A stretch of DNA of 64,000 bases from Rikenellaceae bacterium (GCA_015059955.1 SUZK01000008.1:25799-89798); one strand, 5' to 3'. Positions 1 through 10,182 are shown, numbered from the stretch's first letter. The notes: generated from the letters alone by a model not told the origin. Translations and numbers: made by a program.

Positions 1-3000
1 GCCGTAGACTGCGTACACCTCATCGAGCCTAATGCCGAGGTGAAGATTAAGTCGTCGCGCCTCTACATCTTCGATAAGAGCGTTACGCCTGAGGCTATGG
101 CGCGCATCGAGAAGTACCTCATCAACGCCGTGGAGTCGCGCAAGAAGAACTTAGATATCCTCTCGGATGCCGAGAGCGCTGAGGTGAAGCCAGTAGCTGT
201 GCTTGATGGCTTCCGCGAGATGAAGGAGGAGGAGCTTGCCGCATATTGTAAGGCCAACGGTCTTGCTATGAATGCTGATGACCTCCGCGAGGTTGTCAAC
301 TACTTCCGCAAGGAGGGTCGTGACCCTGTGGAGACCGAGCTACGTATCCTCGACACCTACTGGAGTGACCACTGCCGCCATACCACCTTTACGACCGAGA
401 TTGAGGAGATAACCCTCGACGAGTCGTTCATGAAGGGCGAGATGGAGGAGTCGCTCGACCTTATGCGTAAGATACGCTCGGAGCTTGGCCGCGAGCAGAA
501 GAGCCTCTGCCTTATGGAGCTTGCTACCATCGGCGCACGCTACCTCAAGAAGATGGGTAAGCTCGACGACATGGAGCAGAGCGAGGAGAATAACGCCTGC
601 TCGATATTCGTAAATGTCGATGTCGACGGCGTTATGGAGCGCTGGCTGCTTCAGTTCAAGAACGAGACACATAACCACCCAACAGAGATTGAGCCATTCG
701 GCGGCGCTTCAACCTGTCTTGGTGGCGCCATCCGTGACCCATTGTCAGGCCGTAGCTATGTATATCAGGCTATGCGTGTGACGGGTGCTGGCGATATCTA
801 TAAGCCCGTAGACCAGACCATGGAGGGTAAGCTGCCACAGCGTATCATATCTACGAAGGCTGCCGCAGGCTACTCAAGCTATGGTAACCAGATAGGCCTC
901 GCCACAACCCATGTTCGCGAGGTATACCACCCCGATTATGTTGCTAAGCGCCTTGAGGTGGGTGCCGTTGTGGGTGCTGTCAAGGCCGACAACGTGCGCC
1001 GCGAGAGCCCCGCGCCTGGCGATGTGGTATTGTTGCTCGGTGGCCGCACTGGCCGTGATGGCGTAGGTGGTGCCACAGGCTCGTCGAAGGAGCATACGCT
1101 AACCTCGTTGGAGGAGTGTAGCTCGGAGGTGCAGAAGGGTAATGCCCCTGAGGAGCGCAAGCTCGCACGCCTCTTCCGTCGTGGCGATGTTACGCGCCTC
1201 ATCAAGAAGTCGAATGACTTTGGTGCTGGCGGTGTGAGCGTTGCTATTGGCGAGCTTACCGATGGCCTCGATATATACCTTGACCGTGTGCCTACAAAGT
1301 ACAACGGCTTGAACTTCTCGGAGCTTGCCATCAGCGAGTCGCAGGAGCGTATGTCGGTAGTCATCGAGCGCAAGGATATGGAGCGCTTCATGGAGCTATG
1401 CCACGAGGAGAATGTCGAGGTTACATACGTTGCCGACGTTACGGATAGCCGCCGTATGCGTATGTACTGGGGCGACAAGGTTGTCGTCGACCTCTCGCGT
1501 GACTTCATCGACTCGGCAGGCGCCAAGCACTATACGAAGATACGCATCGGTGGCGTCGAGAACGTCAATCCTTTCGAGCGTAAGATTGAGGGCGCTACAA
1601 CAACGAAGCGCATGAAAACCAACCTCTCGGACGACAATGTAGTGTCGCAGAAGGGCCTTATCGAGATGTTCGACTCTACCATCGGCGCATCAACCGTCTT
1701 GATGCCTTTCGGCGGTAAGACGCAGACCACCGAGACTCAGGTGTCGGTGCAGAAGCTCCCCGTAGGTGGTGGCTTCACCAATACAGCAAGTATCATGGCC
1801 TATGGCTATAACCCATATATCGCTAAGTGGAGCCCATACCATGGTGCTGCCTATGCCGTTGTTGACGCCTGCGCCAAGGTTGTTGCTGCGGGTGCTCGCT
1901 ATAACAATATGCGCTTCTCATACCAGGAGTACTTCGAGCGTATGACCGACGATAGGTCGTGGGGCAAGCCTCTTGCAGCGCTGCTCGGCGCCTTGAAGAT
2001 GCAGGTGGAGCTCGGCCTACCATCTATCGGTGGTAAGGACTCTATGAGTGGTACGTTCCGCGATATCAACGTGCCTCCAATGCTTATGGCATTTGGTATC
2101 ACCACGGTAGACGCACGCAATGTCATCAGCCCAGAGTTCAAGGAGGCTGGCAACAAGATATATATCATCCGCCATACGCCAAAGGCTAACTACATGCCCG
2201 ATGTTGAGCAGCTCAAGGTCAACTTCGACTATGTGTCCGAGAAGATTATGCAGGGTGACGTGGTATCGGCATACGCCGTAGGCTTTGGTGGTGTTGCAGA
2301 GGCTGTGGCAAAGATGTCGTTCGGTAATAGGGTAGGTGCAGCCCTCGAGTGCGACGAGCAGATGCTCTACAATTATAGCTATGGCTCTATTGTCGTTGAG
2401 AGCCGCCGTACGCTCAACCACCCATCGGCCGAGCTTATCGGTACTACCTCATCGGAGGAGGCCATCTTCATCAATGGCACACGTCTGCCTCTCGACGAGT
2501 TGTTGGAGGCTAACACAACGAAATATGCAACCGTCTATGCCGACAAGGGCAAGCAGGGTGAGCCTACACGCATCAGCGAGGGTAAGATACATATGAAAGA
2601 GTATACAGGCCCTAAGGTTGACAAGGTGAAGGTATACATCCCTGTCTTCCCAGGAACGAACTGCGACTACGACACAGCACGTGCCTTCGAGCGCGCAGGT
2701 GCCGAGGTTACGATGTCGGTATTCAAGAACCTCACGGGTGAGGATGTCATCGCCTCTATTCGTGAGATGAAGGAGCATATCGCTGAGTGTAATATCATGG
2801 CTCTTAGCGGTGGCTTCTCGGCAGGTGATGAGCCTGATGGTAGCGGTAAGTTTATCGCCAACGTGCTTAACAACAAGGAGGTTGCCGACGCCATCCACGC
2901 ACTGCTCGACCGCGGAGGCTTGATGCTCGGTATCTGTAACGGCTTCCAGGCATTGGTTAAGTCGGGCTTGTTGCCCTACGGTCGCCTCGGCATGGTTACC

Positions 3001-3423
3001 AAGGAGTCGCCAACGCTCTTCCGCAACGACATCAACCGCCATATCTCGCAAGTTGTCTCTACACGTGTGGGTACTGTGGCGTCGCCATGGTTGCGCTCGT
3101 TTGAGGTGGGTGACATCCACTCTATCGCCGTCAGCCACGGTGAGGGTAAGTTTGTCGTTAGCGACCAGCTTGCTGAGCAGCTCTTCCGCAACGGTCAGGT
3201 GGCATTCCAGTATGTCGATGCTGAGTGCCGACCCACTACCGACTCACCATGGAACCCCAACGGTTCGAGCTTCGGTATCGAGGGTATTGTCGACCCCTCG
3301 GGACAGATCCTCGGTAAGATGGGCCACACGGAGCGCTACGAGCGTGACTTGATGAAGAATATCCACGGCGAGAAGGTGCAGGATATCTTCTCGAATGCAG
3401 TAAACTACTTCCTTAATAAGTAA
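1..3423 (+). CDS. purL: Phosphoribosylformylglycinamidine synthase, 5' end outside window
   Basis: Converts FGAR, glutamine and ATP to FGAM, step 4 of de novo IMP synthesis, in the cytosol. The frame is open from base 1, so the true start lies to the left; the GTG at 40 is taken as internal because single-chain PurL proteins reach about 1,230-1,300 residues and 1,140 are visible here. YWSDHCRHTTF (about residue 120 of the visible part) opens the synthase core. The C-terminal third is a class I glutaminase: GICNG with the nucleophile Cys codon at 2935-2937, and GHTER near the end supplies the His/Glu of the triad. This is the fused form, so no separate purQ or purS is expected. It is followed by purC after 5 bases and is the first visible gene of the purine operon. 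Confidence 0.97.
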   Translation, partial: AVDCVHLIEPNAEVKIKSSRLYIFDKSVTPEAMARIEKYLINAVESRKKNLDILSDAESAEVKPVAVLDGFREMKEEELAAYCKANGLAMNADDLREVVNYFRKEGRDPVETELRILDTYWSDHCRHTTFTTEIEEITLDESFMKGEMEESLDLMRKIRSELGREQKSLCLMELATIGARYLKKMGKLDDMEQSEENNACSIFVNVDVDGVMERWLLQFKNETHNHPTEIEPFGGASTCLGGAIRDPLSGRSYVYQAMRVTGAGDIYKPVDQTMEGKLPQRIISTKAAAGYSSYGNQIGLATTHVREVYHPDYVAKRLEVGAVVGAVKADNVRRESPAPGDVVLLLGGRTGRDGVGGATGSSKEHTLTSLEECSSEVQKGNAPEERKLARLFRRGDVTRLIKKSNDFGAGGVSVAIGELTDGLDIYLDRVPTKYNGLNFSELAISESQERMSVVIERKDMERFMELCHEENVEVTYVADVTDSRRMRMYWGDKVVVDLSRDFIDSAGAKHYTKIRIGGVENVNPFERKIEGATTTKRMKTNLSDDNVVSQKGLIEMFDSTIGASTVLMPFGGKTQTTETQVSVQKLPVGGGFTNTASIMAYGYNPYIAKWSPYHGAAYAVVDACAKVVAAGARYNNMRFSYQEYFERMTDDRSWGKPLAALLGALKMQVELGLPSIGGKDSMSGTFRDINVPPMLMAFGITTVDARNVISPEFKEAGNKIYIIRHTPKANYMPDVEQLKVNFDYVSEKIMQGDVVSAYAVGFGGVAEAVAKMSFGNRVGAALECDEQMLYNYSYGSIVVESRRTLNHPSAELIGTTSSEEAIFINGTRLPLDELLEANTTKYATVYADKGKQGEPTRISEGKIHMKEYTGPKVDKVKVYIPVFPGTNCDYDTARAFERAGAEVTMSVFKNLTGEDVIASIREMKEHIAECNIMALSGGFSAGDEPDGSGKFIANVLNNKEVADAIHALLDRGGLMLGICNGFQALVKSGLLPYGRLGMVTKESPTLFRNDINRHISQVVSTRVGTVASPWLRSFEVGDIHSIAVSHGEGKFVVSDQLAEQLFRNGQVAFQYVDAECRPTTDSPWNPNGSSFGIEGIVDPSGQILGKMGHTERYERDLMKNIHGEKVQDIFSNAVNYFLNK

Positions 3424-3428
3424 CGCAT

Positions 3429-4145
3429 ATGATGAATATGGAGCTACTTCACGAGGGTAAGAGCAAACAGATTTTTGCTACTGACAACCCCGCACGTGTC
3501 ATCATCCGCTTCAAGGATGATGCTACGGCGTTCTATAATATCAAGCGCGCGAAGATTGAGAATAAGGGCAAGATGAACTGCGCCATATCGTCGCTCTTGC
3601 TTGGCTATCTCAACGAGAATGGCATCGCTACTCACTTCGTTGAGCAGACCGACGACCACAGCCAATTGTGTCGCGTTGTGGAGCACGTAGCCATCGAGGT
3701 CATCGTGCGTAATGTCATCGCTGGCTCTATGGCTAAACGCCTCGGCTTGGAGGAGGGCATTGTGCCTGAGAATACCATCTTTGATATCTGCTTGCGCGAT
3801 GCAGAGCTTGGTGACCCACTTATCAACGACCACCACGCTGTGGCCATGGGCATCGTGTCGTACGAGGAGCTTGAGACAATCTACCGCACCTCGGCAAAGA
3901 TAAATGCTCTGCTCACGGAGCTATACCGCAAGGCGGGTATCACGCTTGTCGACTTCAAGATTGAGTTTGGCCGTGATGAGGAGGGTCGTATGGTGCTTGC
4001 CGACGAGCTTACGCCCGACACCTGCCGTCTGTGGGATATTGAGACGGGCGACCGTCTCGACAAAGACCGCTTCCGTCGTGACCTTGGTCGCGTACGCGAG
4101 GCCTATGAGGAGGTTGCTAACCGTCTACGTGACGCACTTAAATAA
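3429..4145 (+). CDS. purC: SAICAR synthetase
   Basis: Phosphoribosylaminoimidazole-succinocarboxamide synthase joins CAIR with aspartate using ATP. The 238 residues match the usual bacterial length. The N-terminal GKSKQIF segment, the central EVIVRNVIAGSMAKR stretch and DELTPDTCRLWD in the C-terminal half are family signatures for the ATP and substrate sites. The start is one of two adjacent ATGs (3429, 3432), 5 bases after the purL stop; a third lies at 3438. The tight spacing on both sides (8 bases to purF) implies translation from the common purine mRNA. Confidence 0.97.
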   Translation: MMNMELLHEGKSKQIFATDNPARVIIRFKDDATAFYNIKRAKIENKGKMNCAISSLLLGYLNENGIATHFVEQTDDHSQLCRVVEHVAIEVIVRNVIAGSMAKRLGLEEGIVPENTIFDICLRDAELGDPLINDHHAVAMGIVSYEELETIYRTSAKINALLTELYRKAGITLVDFKIEFGRDEEGRMVLADELTPDTCRLWDIETGDRLDKDRFRRDLGRVREAYEEVANRLRDALK

Positions 4146-4153
4146 ATATAGGT

Positions 4154-5557
4154 ATGCTTAAGGATTCTTTAGATATATATGGTGACGACCTGCACGAGGA
4201 GTGCGGTGTCTTTGGTATCTTTGGTGTCGACGATGCCCCTAACCTTGCCTACTACGGTCTGCATGCCTTGCAGCATCGAGGCCAGGAGGCGTGTGGTATC
4301 TCGGCCTTCGATGGTGAGAAGCTGAGTACGGTCAAGGGTGAGGGCCTTGTAACAGAGGTCTTCAACCAGCAGAAGCTCTCGAAGCTCTCGGGCCGCATTG
4401 CCATAGGTCATGTGCGCTACTCGACAACAGGCGGCGGTGGCGCTAACAACGTACAGCCATTCTCGTTCAACCACTATACGGGCGACTTCGCCTTGGCACA
4501 CAACGGTAATCTTGTTAACTCTAAGGAGTTGGCGCGTTACCTTGAGGTGCGAGGCAGCCTGTTCCACTCATCGTCAGATAGCGAGCTTTTGGCCCACCTC
4601 ATCAAGAAGGAGAAGAGCGAGAACCGCCGTATCGACAACATCATCGAGGCTCTCAATATGTTGGAGGGTGCCTTTGCCTTCCTTATTATGACCAAGAACC
4701 GTATCTACGCTTGTCGTGATAAGCACGGCCTACGTCCACTCTCTATTGGTAAGCTCGGCGATGGGTATGTTGTAAGTTCTGAGACCTGCGCTTTGGATAT
4801 TGTCGGTGCGGAGTTTATCCGCGATATTGAGCCAGGTGAGATTGTCACTATCGACCACCACGGCTTGCGCTCTAACCACTACTCGTTGTATCAGCGACAC
4901 TTGATGTGCGCCATGGAGTATATCTACTTTGCTCGCCCCGATAGCGATATTGAGGGTTGCAATGTTCATACCTTCCGTAAGCTCACTGGCCGATATCTCT
5001 ACGAGCAGTCACCCATCAAGGCTGATGTGGTTATTGGCGTCCCCGACTCGAGTATCAGTGCAGCTATCGGCTATTCCGAGGCGAGTGGCATCCCATACGA
5101 GATGGGTCTGATTAAGAATAAGTATATCGCACGTACCTTCATCCAGCCATCACAGGAGATGCGCGAGAAGGGTGTGCGCATGAAGCTCTCGGCAGTGCGC
5201 TCGCTCGTTAAGGATAAGTCGGTGGTGCTCATCGACGACTCTATCGTGCGTGGTACAACCTCTCTACGTATCGTACGCCTACTGAAGGAGGCTGGTGCTA
5301 AGGAGGTGCATGTGCGTATTGCCAGCCCTGCCATCACTAATCCATGTTTCTACGGCATCGATATGTCGACACGCGCAGAGTTGCTATGTGCTCGCATGAA
5401 TAAGGCAGAGGCATGCAAGGCTATTGAGGCCGACTCGTTGGAGTTCCTCACAGAGGAGTCATTATTGAAGGCTGGTGGCCGCTCGGAGTTGTGTATGGCG
5501 TGCTTCAATGGCTGCTATCCAACGTCGTTATATCAGAATAAGTTGAGTGATAAATAA
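4154..5557 (+). CDS. purF: Amidophosphoribosyltransferase (glutamine PRPP amidotransferase)
   Basis: Catalyses the committed step of purine synthesis: PRPP plus glutamine to phosphoribosylamine. The N-terminal nucleophile-type glutaminase has Cys17 in EECGVFGIFG, so a 16-residue propeptide must be removed, as in the Bacillus-type enzyme. The PRPP-binding loop is VVLIDDSIVRGTTS. Cysteines in LMCAMEY, TNPCFYG and the final LCMACFNGC fit the four ligands of the 4Fe-4S cluster of the Bacillus-type class, which makes the protein oxygen-labile in that class. Length 467 is normal. The enzyme is the usual target of AMP/GMP feedback; no RNA-level control is visible within this operon segment. Confidence 0.97.
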   Translation: MLKDSLDIYGDDLHEECGVFGIFGVDDAPNLAYYGLHALQHRGQEACGISAFDGEKLSTVKGEGLVTEVFNQQKLSKLSGRIAIGHVRYSTTGGGGANNVQPFSFNHYTGDFALAHNGNLVNSKELARYLEVRGSLFHSSSDSELLAHLIKKEKSENRRIDNIIEALNMLEGAFAFLIMTKNRIYACRDKHGLRPLSIGKLGDGYVVSSETCALDIVGAEFIRDIEPGEIVTIDHHGLRSNHYSLYQRHLMCAMEYIYFARPDSDIEGCNVHTFRKLTGRYLYEQSPIKADVVIGVPDSSISAAIGYSEASGIPYEMGLIKNKYIARTFIQPSQEMREKGVRMKLSAVRSLVKDKSVVLIDDSIVRGTTSLRIVRLLKEAGAKEVHVRIASPAITNPCFYGIDMSTRAELLCARMNKAEACKAIEADSLEFLTEESLLKAGGRSELCMACFNGCYPTSLYQNKLSDK

Positions 5558-5572
5558 TAAATATATATAAGT

Positions 5573-6601
5573 ATGGCAAAAAGTTACGAAGCGGCTGGTG
5601 TAAACCTCGAGGCCGGTTACGAAGTAGTAAGACGTATCAAGTCACATGTATCATCAACCAAGCGCCGTGGCTCTATGGGCAATATCGGTGCCTTTGGTGG
5701 TATGTTCAACCTCGCAGAGCTAAACATCAAGGAGCCTGTGCTTGTCAGCGGTACCGATGGCGTTGGTACTAAACTCAAGCTCGCGTTCGAGATGGACAAG
5801 CACGATACTATTGGTATCGACGCTGTTGCAATGTGCGTTAACGATGTCTTGGCACAGGGTGCTGAGCCTTTGGTATTCCTCGACTACGTTGCTGTTGGCC
5901 ACAATGAGCCAGCTAAGGTGGAGGCTATCGTTGCAGGTGTTGCCGAGGGTTGTCGTCAGGCTGGTTGCGCCCTTGTTGGTGGCGAGACTGCCGAGATGCC
6001 AGGCATGTATCAGGATGGTGAGTACGATATCGCTGGCTTCACCGTAGGCGTTGTTGAGCGCTCGAAGCTCATCGACGCTGGTGAGCGTGTCAAGGTGGGT
6101 GATGTCCTTGTCGGTATCGCCTCAAGCGGTGTTCACTCTAACGGCTTTAGCCTTGTACGTAAGGTTGTTAGTGATAATAACCTAAAGCTCGACGAGACAT
6201 ACCCAGAGATTGAGGGCCGCAAACTCGGTGAGGTGCTTCTAACTCCTACACGCATTTACGTTAAGCAGGTGTTGAAGGTTATCGCCGAGTGCGATGTTCA
6301 TGGCATCAGCCATATCACAGGTGGTGGCTTCGATGAGAATATCCCACGCATCTTGAAGGATGGCCAGGGTGTCGAGGTCAAGGAGGGTAGCTGGGAGATA
6401 CTCCCTGTATTCCGCCTCTTGGAGAAGTATGGCAAGGTGTCACACCGCGAGATGTTCAACATCTTCAATATGGGTATCGGTATGGTCATCGCACTACCTG
6501 AGGCTGACGCCGAGAAGGCCATCGCCATCCTTGCGGAGTGTGGCGAGCATGCATCGGTCATCGGCCGTGTTATCGAGGGCGAGGGTGTAACAATTATCTA
6601 A
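5573..6601 (+). CDS. purM: AIR synthetase (FGAM cyclo-ligase)
   Basis: Closes the imidazole ring of FGAM to AIR with ATP. The 342 residues show the PurM/selD ATP-binding fold: [12 protein letters not shown] near residue 60, [11 protein letters not shown] near 140, and [13 protein letters not shown] near 245. The start ATG is 15 bases after purF. The product AIR would next need carboxylation by PurE, which is not encoded in this window. Confidence 0.97.
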   Translation: MAKSYEAAGVNLEAGYEVVRRIKSHVSSTKRRGSMGNIGAFGGMFNLAELNIKEPVLVSGTDGVGTKLKLAFEMDKHDTIGIDAVAMCVNDVLAQGAEPLVFLDYVAVGHNEPAKVEAIVAGVAEGCRQAGCALVGGETAEMPGMYQDGEYDIAGFTVGVVERSKLIDAGERVKVGDVLVGIASSGVHSNGFSLVRKVVSDNNLKLDETYPEIEGRKLGEVLLTPTRIYVKQVLKVIAECDVHGISHITGGGFDENIPRILKDGQGVEVKEGSWEILPVFRLLEKYGKVSHREMFNIFNMGIGMVIALPEADAEKAIAILAECGEHASVIGRVIEGEGVTII

Positions 6602-6608
6602 TAGGAGT

Positions 6609-7184
6609 ATGGGAAAGTGTCGTTTGGCAGTATTTGCAAGTGGTAGCGGTAGCAACTATCAGGCTATCGCCGAGGCTTGTGCCGACGGTCGTCTTAATGC
6701 CGAGGTAGTATTGCTCGTGTGTGATAAGCCAGGTGCCAAGGTACTTGAGCGTGCAAAGATGTTTGGCACCGAGAGCTTCGCCTTCAACCCCAAGGAGTAT
6801 GAGTCGCGTGAGGCCTATGAGACGCTTCTTGCGACGATGCTTGATGAACGCCATGTGGACTACATCTGCCTTGCTGGATATATGCGCATCGTGGGCAAGG
6901 TGCTCCTATCGCGCTACGAGCAGCGTATAGTGAATATACACCCCTCGTTGCTACCATCGTTCAAGGGTGCTCATGCTATCCAGGATGCCGTGGATTATGG
7001 CGTTAAGATATTTGGTGCTACAACCCACTTCGTGGATGAGACACTCGACGGTGGTCGTATCATCGACCAGGGCGCTGTTGTCTACGAGGGCAACGATATC
7101 GAGGAGCTCACAAACCTTATCCATAAGATTGAGCATAACCTCTACGTAAAGACAATAAATAAACTGATAAACAAGAAATTCTAA
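6609..7184 (+). CDS. purN: GAR transformylase (10-formyl-THF dependent)
   Basis: Transfers the formyl group of 10-formyltetrahydrofolate to GAR, step 3 of the pathway. In 191 residues it shows the N-terminal ASGSGSNYQAI loop, the catalytic Asn-His pair in IVNIHPSLLPSFKG, and the conserved Asp in THFVDETLDGG. It lies 7 bases after purM and 3 bases before purH. The folate-dependent form is consistent with folD being in the same cluster; no formate-dependent purT is seen. Confidence 0.96.
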   Translation: MGKCRLAVFASGSGSNYQAIAEACADGRLNAEVVLLVCDKPGAKVLERAKMFGTESFAFNPKEYESREAYETLLATMLDERHVDYICLAGYMRIVGKVLLSRYEQRIVNIHPSLLPSFKGAHAIQDAVDYGVKIFGATTHFVDETLDGGRIIDQGAVVYEGNDIEELTNLIHKIEHNLYVKTINKLINKKF

Positions 7185-7187
7185 GAT

Positions 7188-8717
7188 ATGCGAGCATTAG
7201 TTAGTGTTAGCGATAAGTGTGGCGTTGTTGAGTTCTGTCAGAACCTACGTCGCTTGGGTTGGGAGATTATCGCCACAGGCGGTACCCAGAAGCTACTTGA
7301 AGAGAGTGGCGTACAGACAATCGGTATTAGCGAGGTTACAGGCTTTCCGGAGATTTGCGATGGCCGTGTTAAGACCCTACACCCTAAGGTGCATGGTGGC
7401 CTATTGGCACGTCGCGACGACGAGAGTCACCTCAAGGCACTCAAGGATAACGCCATCGAGTTTATCGACATGGTGTGTGTCAACCTCTACCCATTCCGCC
7501 AGACTATCGCCAAGCCCGATGTGAAGATGGAGGATGCCATCGAGAATATCGACATCGGCGGCCCTTCGATGCTTCGCTCGGCAGCCAAGAACTACCGTGA
7601 TGTGACGGTTGTTTGCGACCCTGCGGACTATGCTCGTATCATCGAGGAGATAGAGAAGGGTGGTAATACCACCATTGAGACACGCCTCGAACTCTCGGCA
7701 AAGGCATATACCCACACCGCAGAGTATGATATGTGTATTGCAATCTATATGCGTAAGCAGGCGGCGCTCAACGAGAAACTCTTCGCCTCGTTCGACCTTG
7801 TGCAGTCGTTGCGCTATGGCGAGAATCCACACCAGGAGGCTAAGTTCTACGCCTCAGCCGAGCGTGTGCCATACTCGCTCGCCACTGCTAAGCAACTCAA
7901 CGGTAAGGAGATGTCGTATAACAATATCCAGGATGCTAACGCTGCACTTAACATAGTACGTGAGTTCAGCGAGCCTTTTGCTGTGGGTCTCAAGCATATG
8001 AACCCTTGTGGCGCTGCCATCGGCAAGGATATCAAGGAGGCATGGGAGAAGGCTTATGAGGCCGACAAGGTGAGCATCTTCGGCGGTATCGTAGCCGTAA
8101 ACCGTGAGATAACCAAGGAGGTTGCTGAGCTTATGAAGCCTATCTTCTTGGAGATTATCATGGCGCCATCGTTCACCGACGAGGCTCTTGAGGTGCTATG
8201 CACAAAGAAGAATTTGCGCCTCTTGCAAGTAGATATGGGCGAGTGTAACGCTGTGCAGACACAATATGTAACTGTCAATGGCGGTCTTCTCGTTCAGCAG
8301 CTCGACACCGAGACAAAGGAGGTTGTTGCCGATATGTGCGTTACGGAGCGTAAGCCATCGGCAGCCGAGATTGAGGATATGAACTTCGGCTGGCGCATCG
8401 TAAAGCACGTTAAGTCGAACGCTATCGTGGTTGTTAAGGATGGTCATACCGTGGGTGTTGGTGCTGGTCAGATGAACCGTGTAGGCTCTGCTGAGATAGC
8501 TCTCAAGCAGGCTAAGGCTGCGGGCTTCACCGAGGGGCTTGTCCTCGCATCGGATGGCTTCTTCCCATTTGACGACACCGTGACCCTCGCTGAGCAGTAT
8601 GGTGTTACTGCCCTTGTGCAGCCAGGTGGCTCGGTACGTGATGAGGACTCAGTGAAGAAGGCCAACGAGTTTGGAATGACGATGCTTGTAACAGGTATGC
8701 GCCACTTCAAACACTAA
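7188..8717 (+). CDS. purH: Bifunctional AICAR transformylase / IMP cyclohydrolase
   Basis: Carries out the last two steps to IMP. The N-terminal methylglyoxal-synthase-like domain (about residues 1-130, with TGGTQKLLEE and GRVKTLHPKVHGG) is the cyclohydrolase; the rest is the formyltransferase, with KHMNPCGAAIG as its Lys-His active-site segment. Length 509 is typical. It ends the first part of the purine operon: the next gene, purD, follows only after a 203-base spacer that holds a long inverted repeat. Confidence 0.97.
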   Translation: MRALVSVSDKCGVVEFCQNLRRLGWEIIATGGTQKLLEESGVQTIGISEVTGFPEICDGRVKTLHPKVHGGLLARRDDESHLKALKDNAIEFIDMVCVNLYPFRQTIAKPDVKMEDAIENIDIGGPSMLRSAAKNYRDVTVVCDPADYARIIEEIEKGGNTTIETRLELSAKAYTHTAEYDMCIAIYMRKQAALNEKLFASFDLVQSLRYGENPHQEAKFYASAERVPYSLATAKQLNGKEMSYNNIQDANAALNIVREFSEPFAVGLKHMNPCGAAIGKDIKEAWEKAYEADKVSIFGGIVAVNREITKEVAELMKPIFLEIIMAPSFTDEALEVLCTKKNLRLLQVDMGECNAVQTQYVTVNGGLLVQQLDTETKEVVADMCVTERKPSAAEIEDMNFGWRIVKHVKSNAIVVVKDGHTVGVGAGQMNRVGSAEIALKQAKAAGFTEGLVLASDGFFPFDDTVTLAEQYGVTALVQPGGSVRDEDSVKKANEFGMTMLVTGMRHFKH

Positions 8718-8720
8718 TTC

Positions 8721-8843
8721 TTTGTTGTGATAAGGGGCCATCTTCGAAGCTTTGCTTGCCTGAAAAATGCTCATTTACTCCAAGTAAACTCCGCTTTTTC
8801 AGTCTGCGACAAATCTCCAAATCTAACCCCTTATAACAACAAA
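8721..8843. repeat. Nested inverted repeat in the purH-purD spacer
   Basis: Outer arms 8721-8737 and 8827-8843 pair over 17 bases with one mismatch (core TGATAAGGGG against CCCCTTATAA). Inside, CTGAAAAATGC at 8760-8770 pairs with GCTTTTTCAG at 8793-8802 with one bulge, capped by TTTACT/AGTAAA at 8774-8779 and 8783-8788. No T-run follows on the plus strand, so it is not a textbook terminator. It may act as an attenuator or mRNA-processing site, or be a dispersed palindromic element; I cannot count copies elsewhere in the genome. Confidence 0.7.
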
Positions 8844-8880
8844 AATGTGTTGCGATAAATATAGAGTAGTAGTCAATTAT

Positions 8881-8917
8881 TGCTAATTACTCATTACTAA
8901 TTTCTAATTACTAATTG
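8881..8917. repeat. A+T-rich short repeats before purD
   Basis: The 40 bases before purD are a degenerate series of CTAATTACT/CATTACTAATT units. No -7 box or ribosome site is evident in them. They may provide an unstructured leader for translation of purD, which is common in Bacteroidota where Shine-Dalgarno sequences are weak. Confidence 0.45.
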
Positions 8918-8920
8918 AAA

Positions 8921-10165
8921 ATGAAAGTATTAGTTATTGGCTCGGGTGGTCGCGAGCATGCTATTGTCGAGGCCATCTCACGTTCGCCTAAAGCTACGAA
9001 GATATATGCTGCACCTGGCAATGCTGGTATTGCTCAGCTCGCCGAGTGTGTTGCAATCAAAGATACCGATGTGGAGCGCCTTGTGGCCTTTGCGAAGGAG
9101 AACAACATCGAGCTTACCGTCGTAGGTCCTGAGGCTGCCTTGGCCGTAGGTGTCGTCGACCGCTTCCGCGAGGAGGGTCTCAATATCTTTGGCCCAACAA
9201 AGGCCGCTACGGAGATTGAGTCGAGCAAGGATTTTGCTAAGCGTCTGATGGTTAAGTACGACGTGCCAACAGCTGCCTATGCCACATTTTCGGACTTCGA
9301 CGCAGCACTCGACTATGTCAAGCAAGGTTCGTTGCCAACGGTTCTCAAGTACGACGGCCTTGCTGCTGGTAAGGGTGTAGTCATCGCCCAGACCATGGAG
9401 GAGGCTGAGGCTACGCTCCGCGATATGTTGCTCGATACCAAATTTGGCGAGGGTAGGGTGGTTATTGAGGAGTTCCTCACTGGCGAGGAGTTCTCGTTGA
9501 TGTGCTTCGTGGCAGGCAATAAGATATGCCCTATGCCCGTAGCGCAGGACCACAAGCGTGCCTACGATAACGATGAGGGCCCAAATACTGGCGGTATGGG
9601 CGCCTATACGGAGCTCCCTTTTATCACTGCTGACGACCACGCCTACGCCATGGAGCGTATCATGCAGCGCGTAGCCGATGCTATGGTTGCAGAGGGTACC
9701 CCCTTTACAGGTGTCCTCTATGGTGGCCTTATGAAGACACCTAACGGCATCAAGGTTATAGAGTTCAACGCTCGTTTTGGCGACCCTGAGACTGAGGTTG
9801 TGCTACCACGTCTTAAGAGCGATGCTGTCGACCTCTTTATGGCTGTTGCTAAGGGCGAGCAGCCTGCGGCTGAGTGGAGCGAGGGTGCTACCTTAGGCAT
9901 TGTCCTTGCATCGAAGGGCTATCCTGGTAGCTACGACAAGGGTGCTGTGATACGTGGCATCGAGAATGTTGAGTCTAAGATATACCACATGGGCACAGCC
10001 ATCAAGGATGGCGCGTTAGTGACTGCTGGTGGCCGTGTGATGATTGTTGTGGCTGAGGCGCCAACGCTACGTGAGGCTCAGCAGCGAGCACAAGAGGATA
10101 TTGCCAAGATTGAGTGCGATAATCTGTTCCATCGCACCGATATTGGTAATAAAGCATTTCGTTAA
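8921..10165 (+). CDS. purD: Phosphoribosylamine-glycine ligase (GAR synthetase)
   Basis: ATP-grasp enzyme joining phosphoribosylamine and glycine, step 2 of purine synthesis. The ATG at 8921 gives MKVLVIGSGGREHAI, the canonical PurD start; an in-frame TTG at 8915 would add only two residues and is rejected. The ATP-grasp core includes KYDGLAAGKGVVIA and EFLTGEEFSLMCF, and FNARFGDPETE carries the metal ligands. The length of 414 residues is usual. It follows the palindromic spacer and precedes folD by 17 bases. Confidence 0.96.
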   Translation: MKVLVIGSGGREHAIVEAISRSPKATKIYAAPGNAGIAQLAECVAIKDTDVERLVAFAKENNIELTVVGPEAALAVGVVDRFREEGLNIFGPTKAATEIESSKDFAKRLMVKYDVPTAAYATFSDFDAALDYVKQGSLPTVLKYDGLAAGKGVVIAQTMEEAEATLRDMLLDTKFGEGRVVIEEFLTGEEFSLMCFVAGNKICPMPVAQDHKRAYDNDEGPNTGGMGAYTELPFITADDHAYAMERIMQRVADAMVAEGTPFTGVLYGGLMKTPNGIKVIEFNARFGDPETEVVLPRLKSDAVDLFMAVAKGEQPAAEWSEGATLGIVLASKGYPGSYDKGAVIRGIENVESKIYHMGTAIKDGALVTAGGRVMIVVAEAPTLREAQQRAQEDIAKIECDNLFHRTDIGNKAFR

Positions 10166-10182
10166 ACTAAAAATGTAAGAGT

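Noticed and set aside
2449..3138. 229-codon minus-strand ORF inside purL
   Set aside because: Antisense shadow of a strongly conserved gene; its sequence resembles no family.
8718..8920. Purine riboswitch ahead of purD
   Set aside because: No three-way junction with the conserved J2/3-type sequences was seen; the spacer is a simple nested palindrome.
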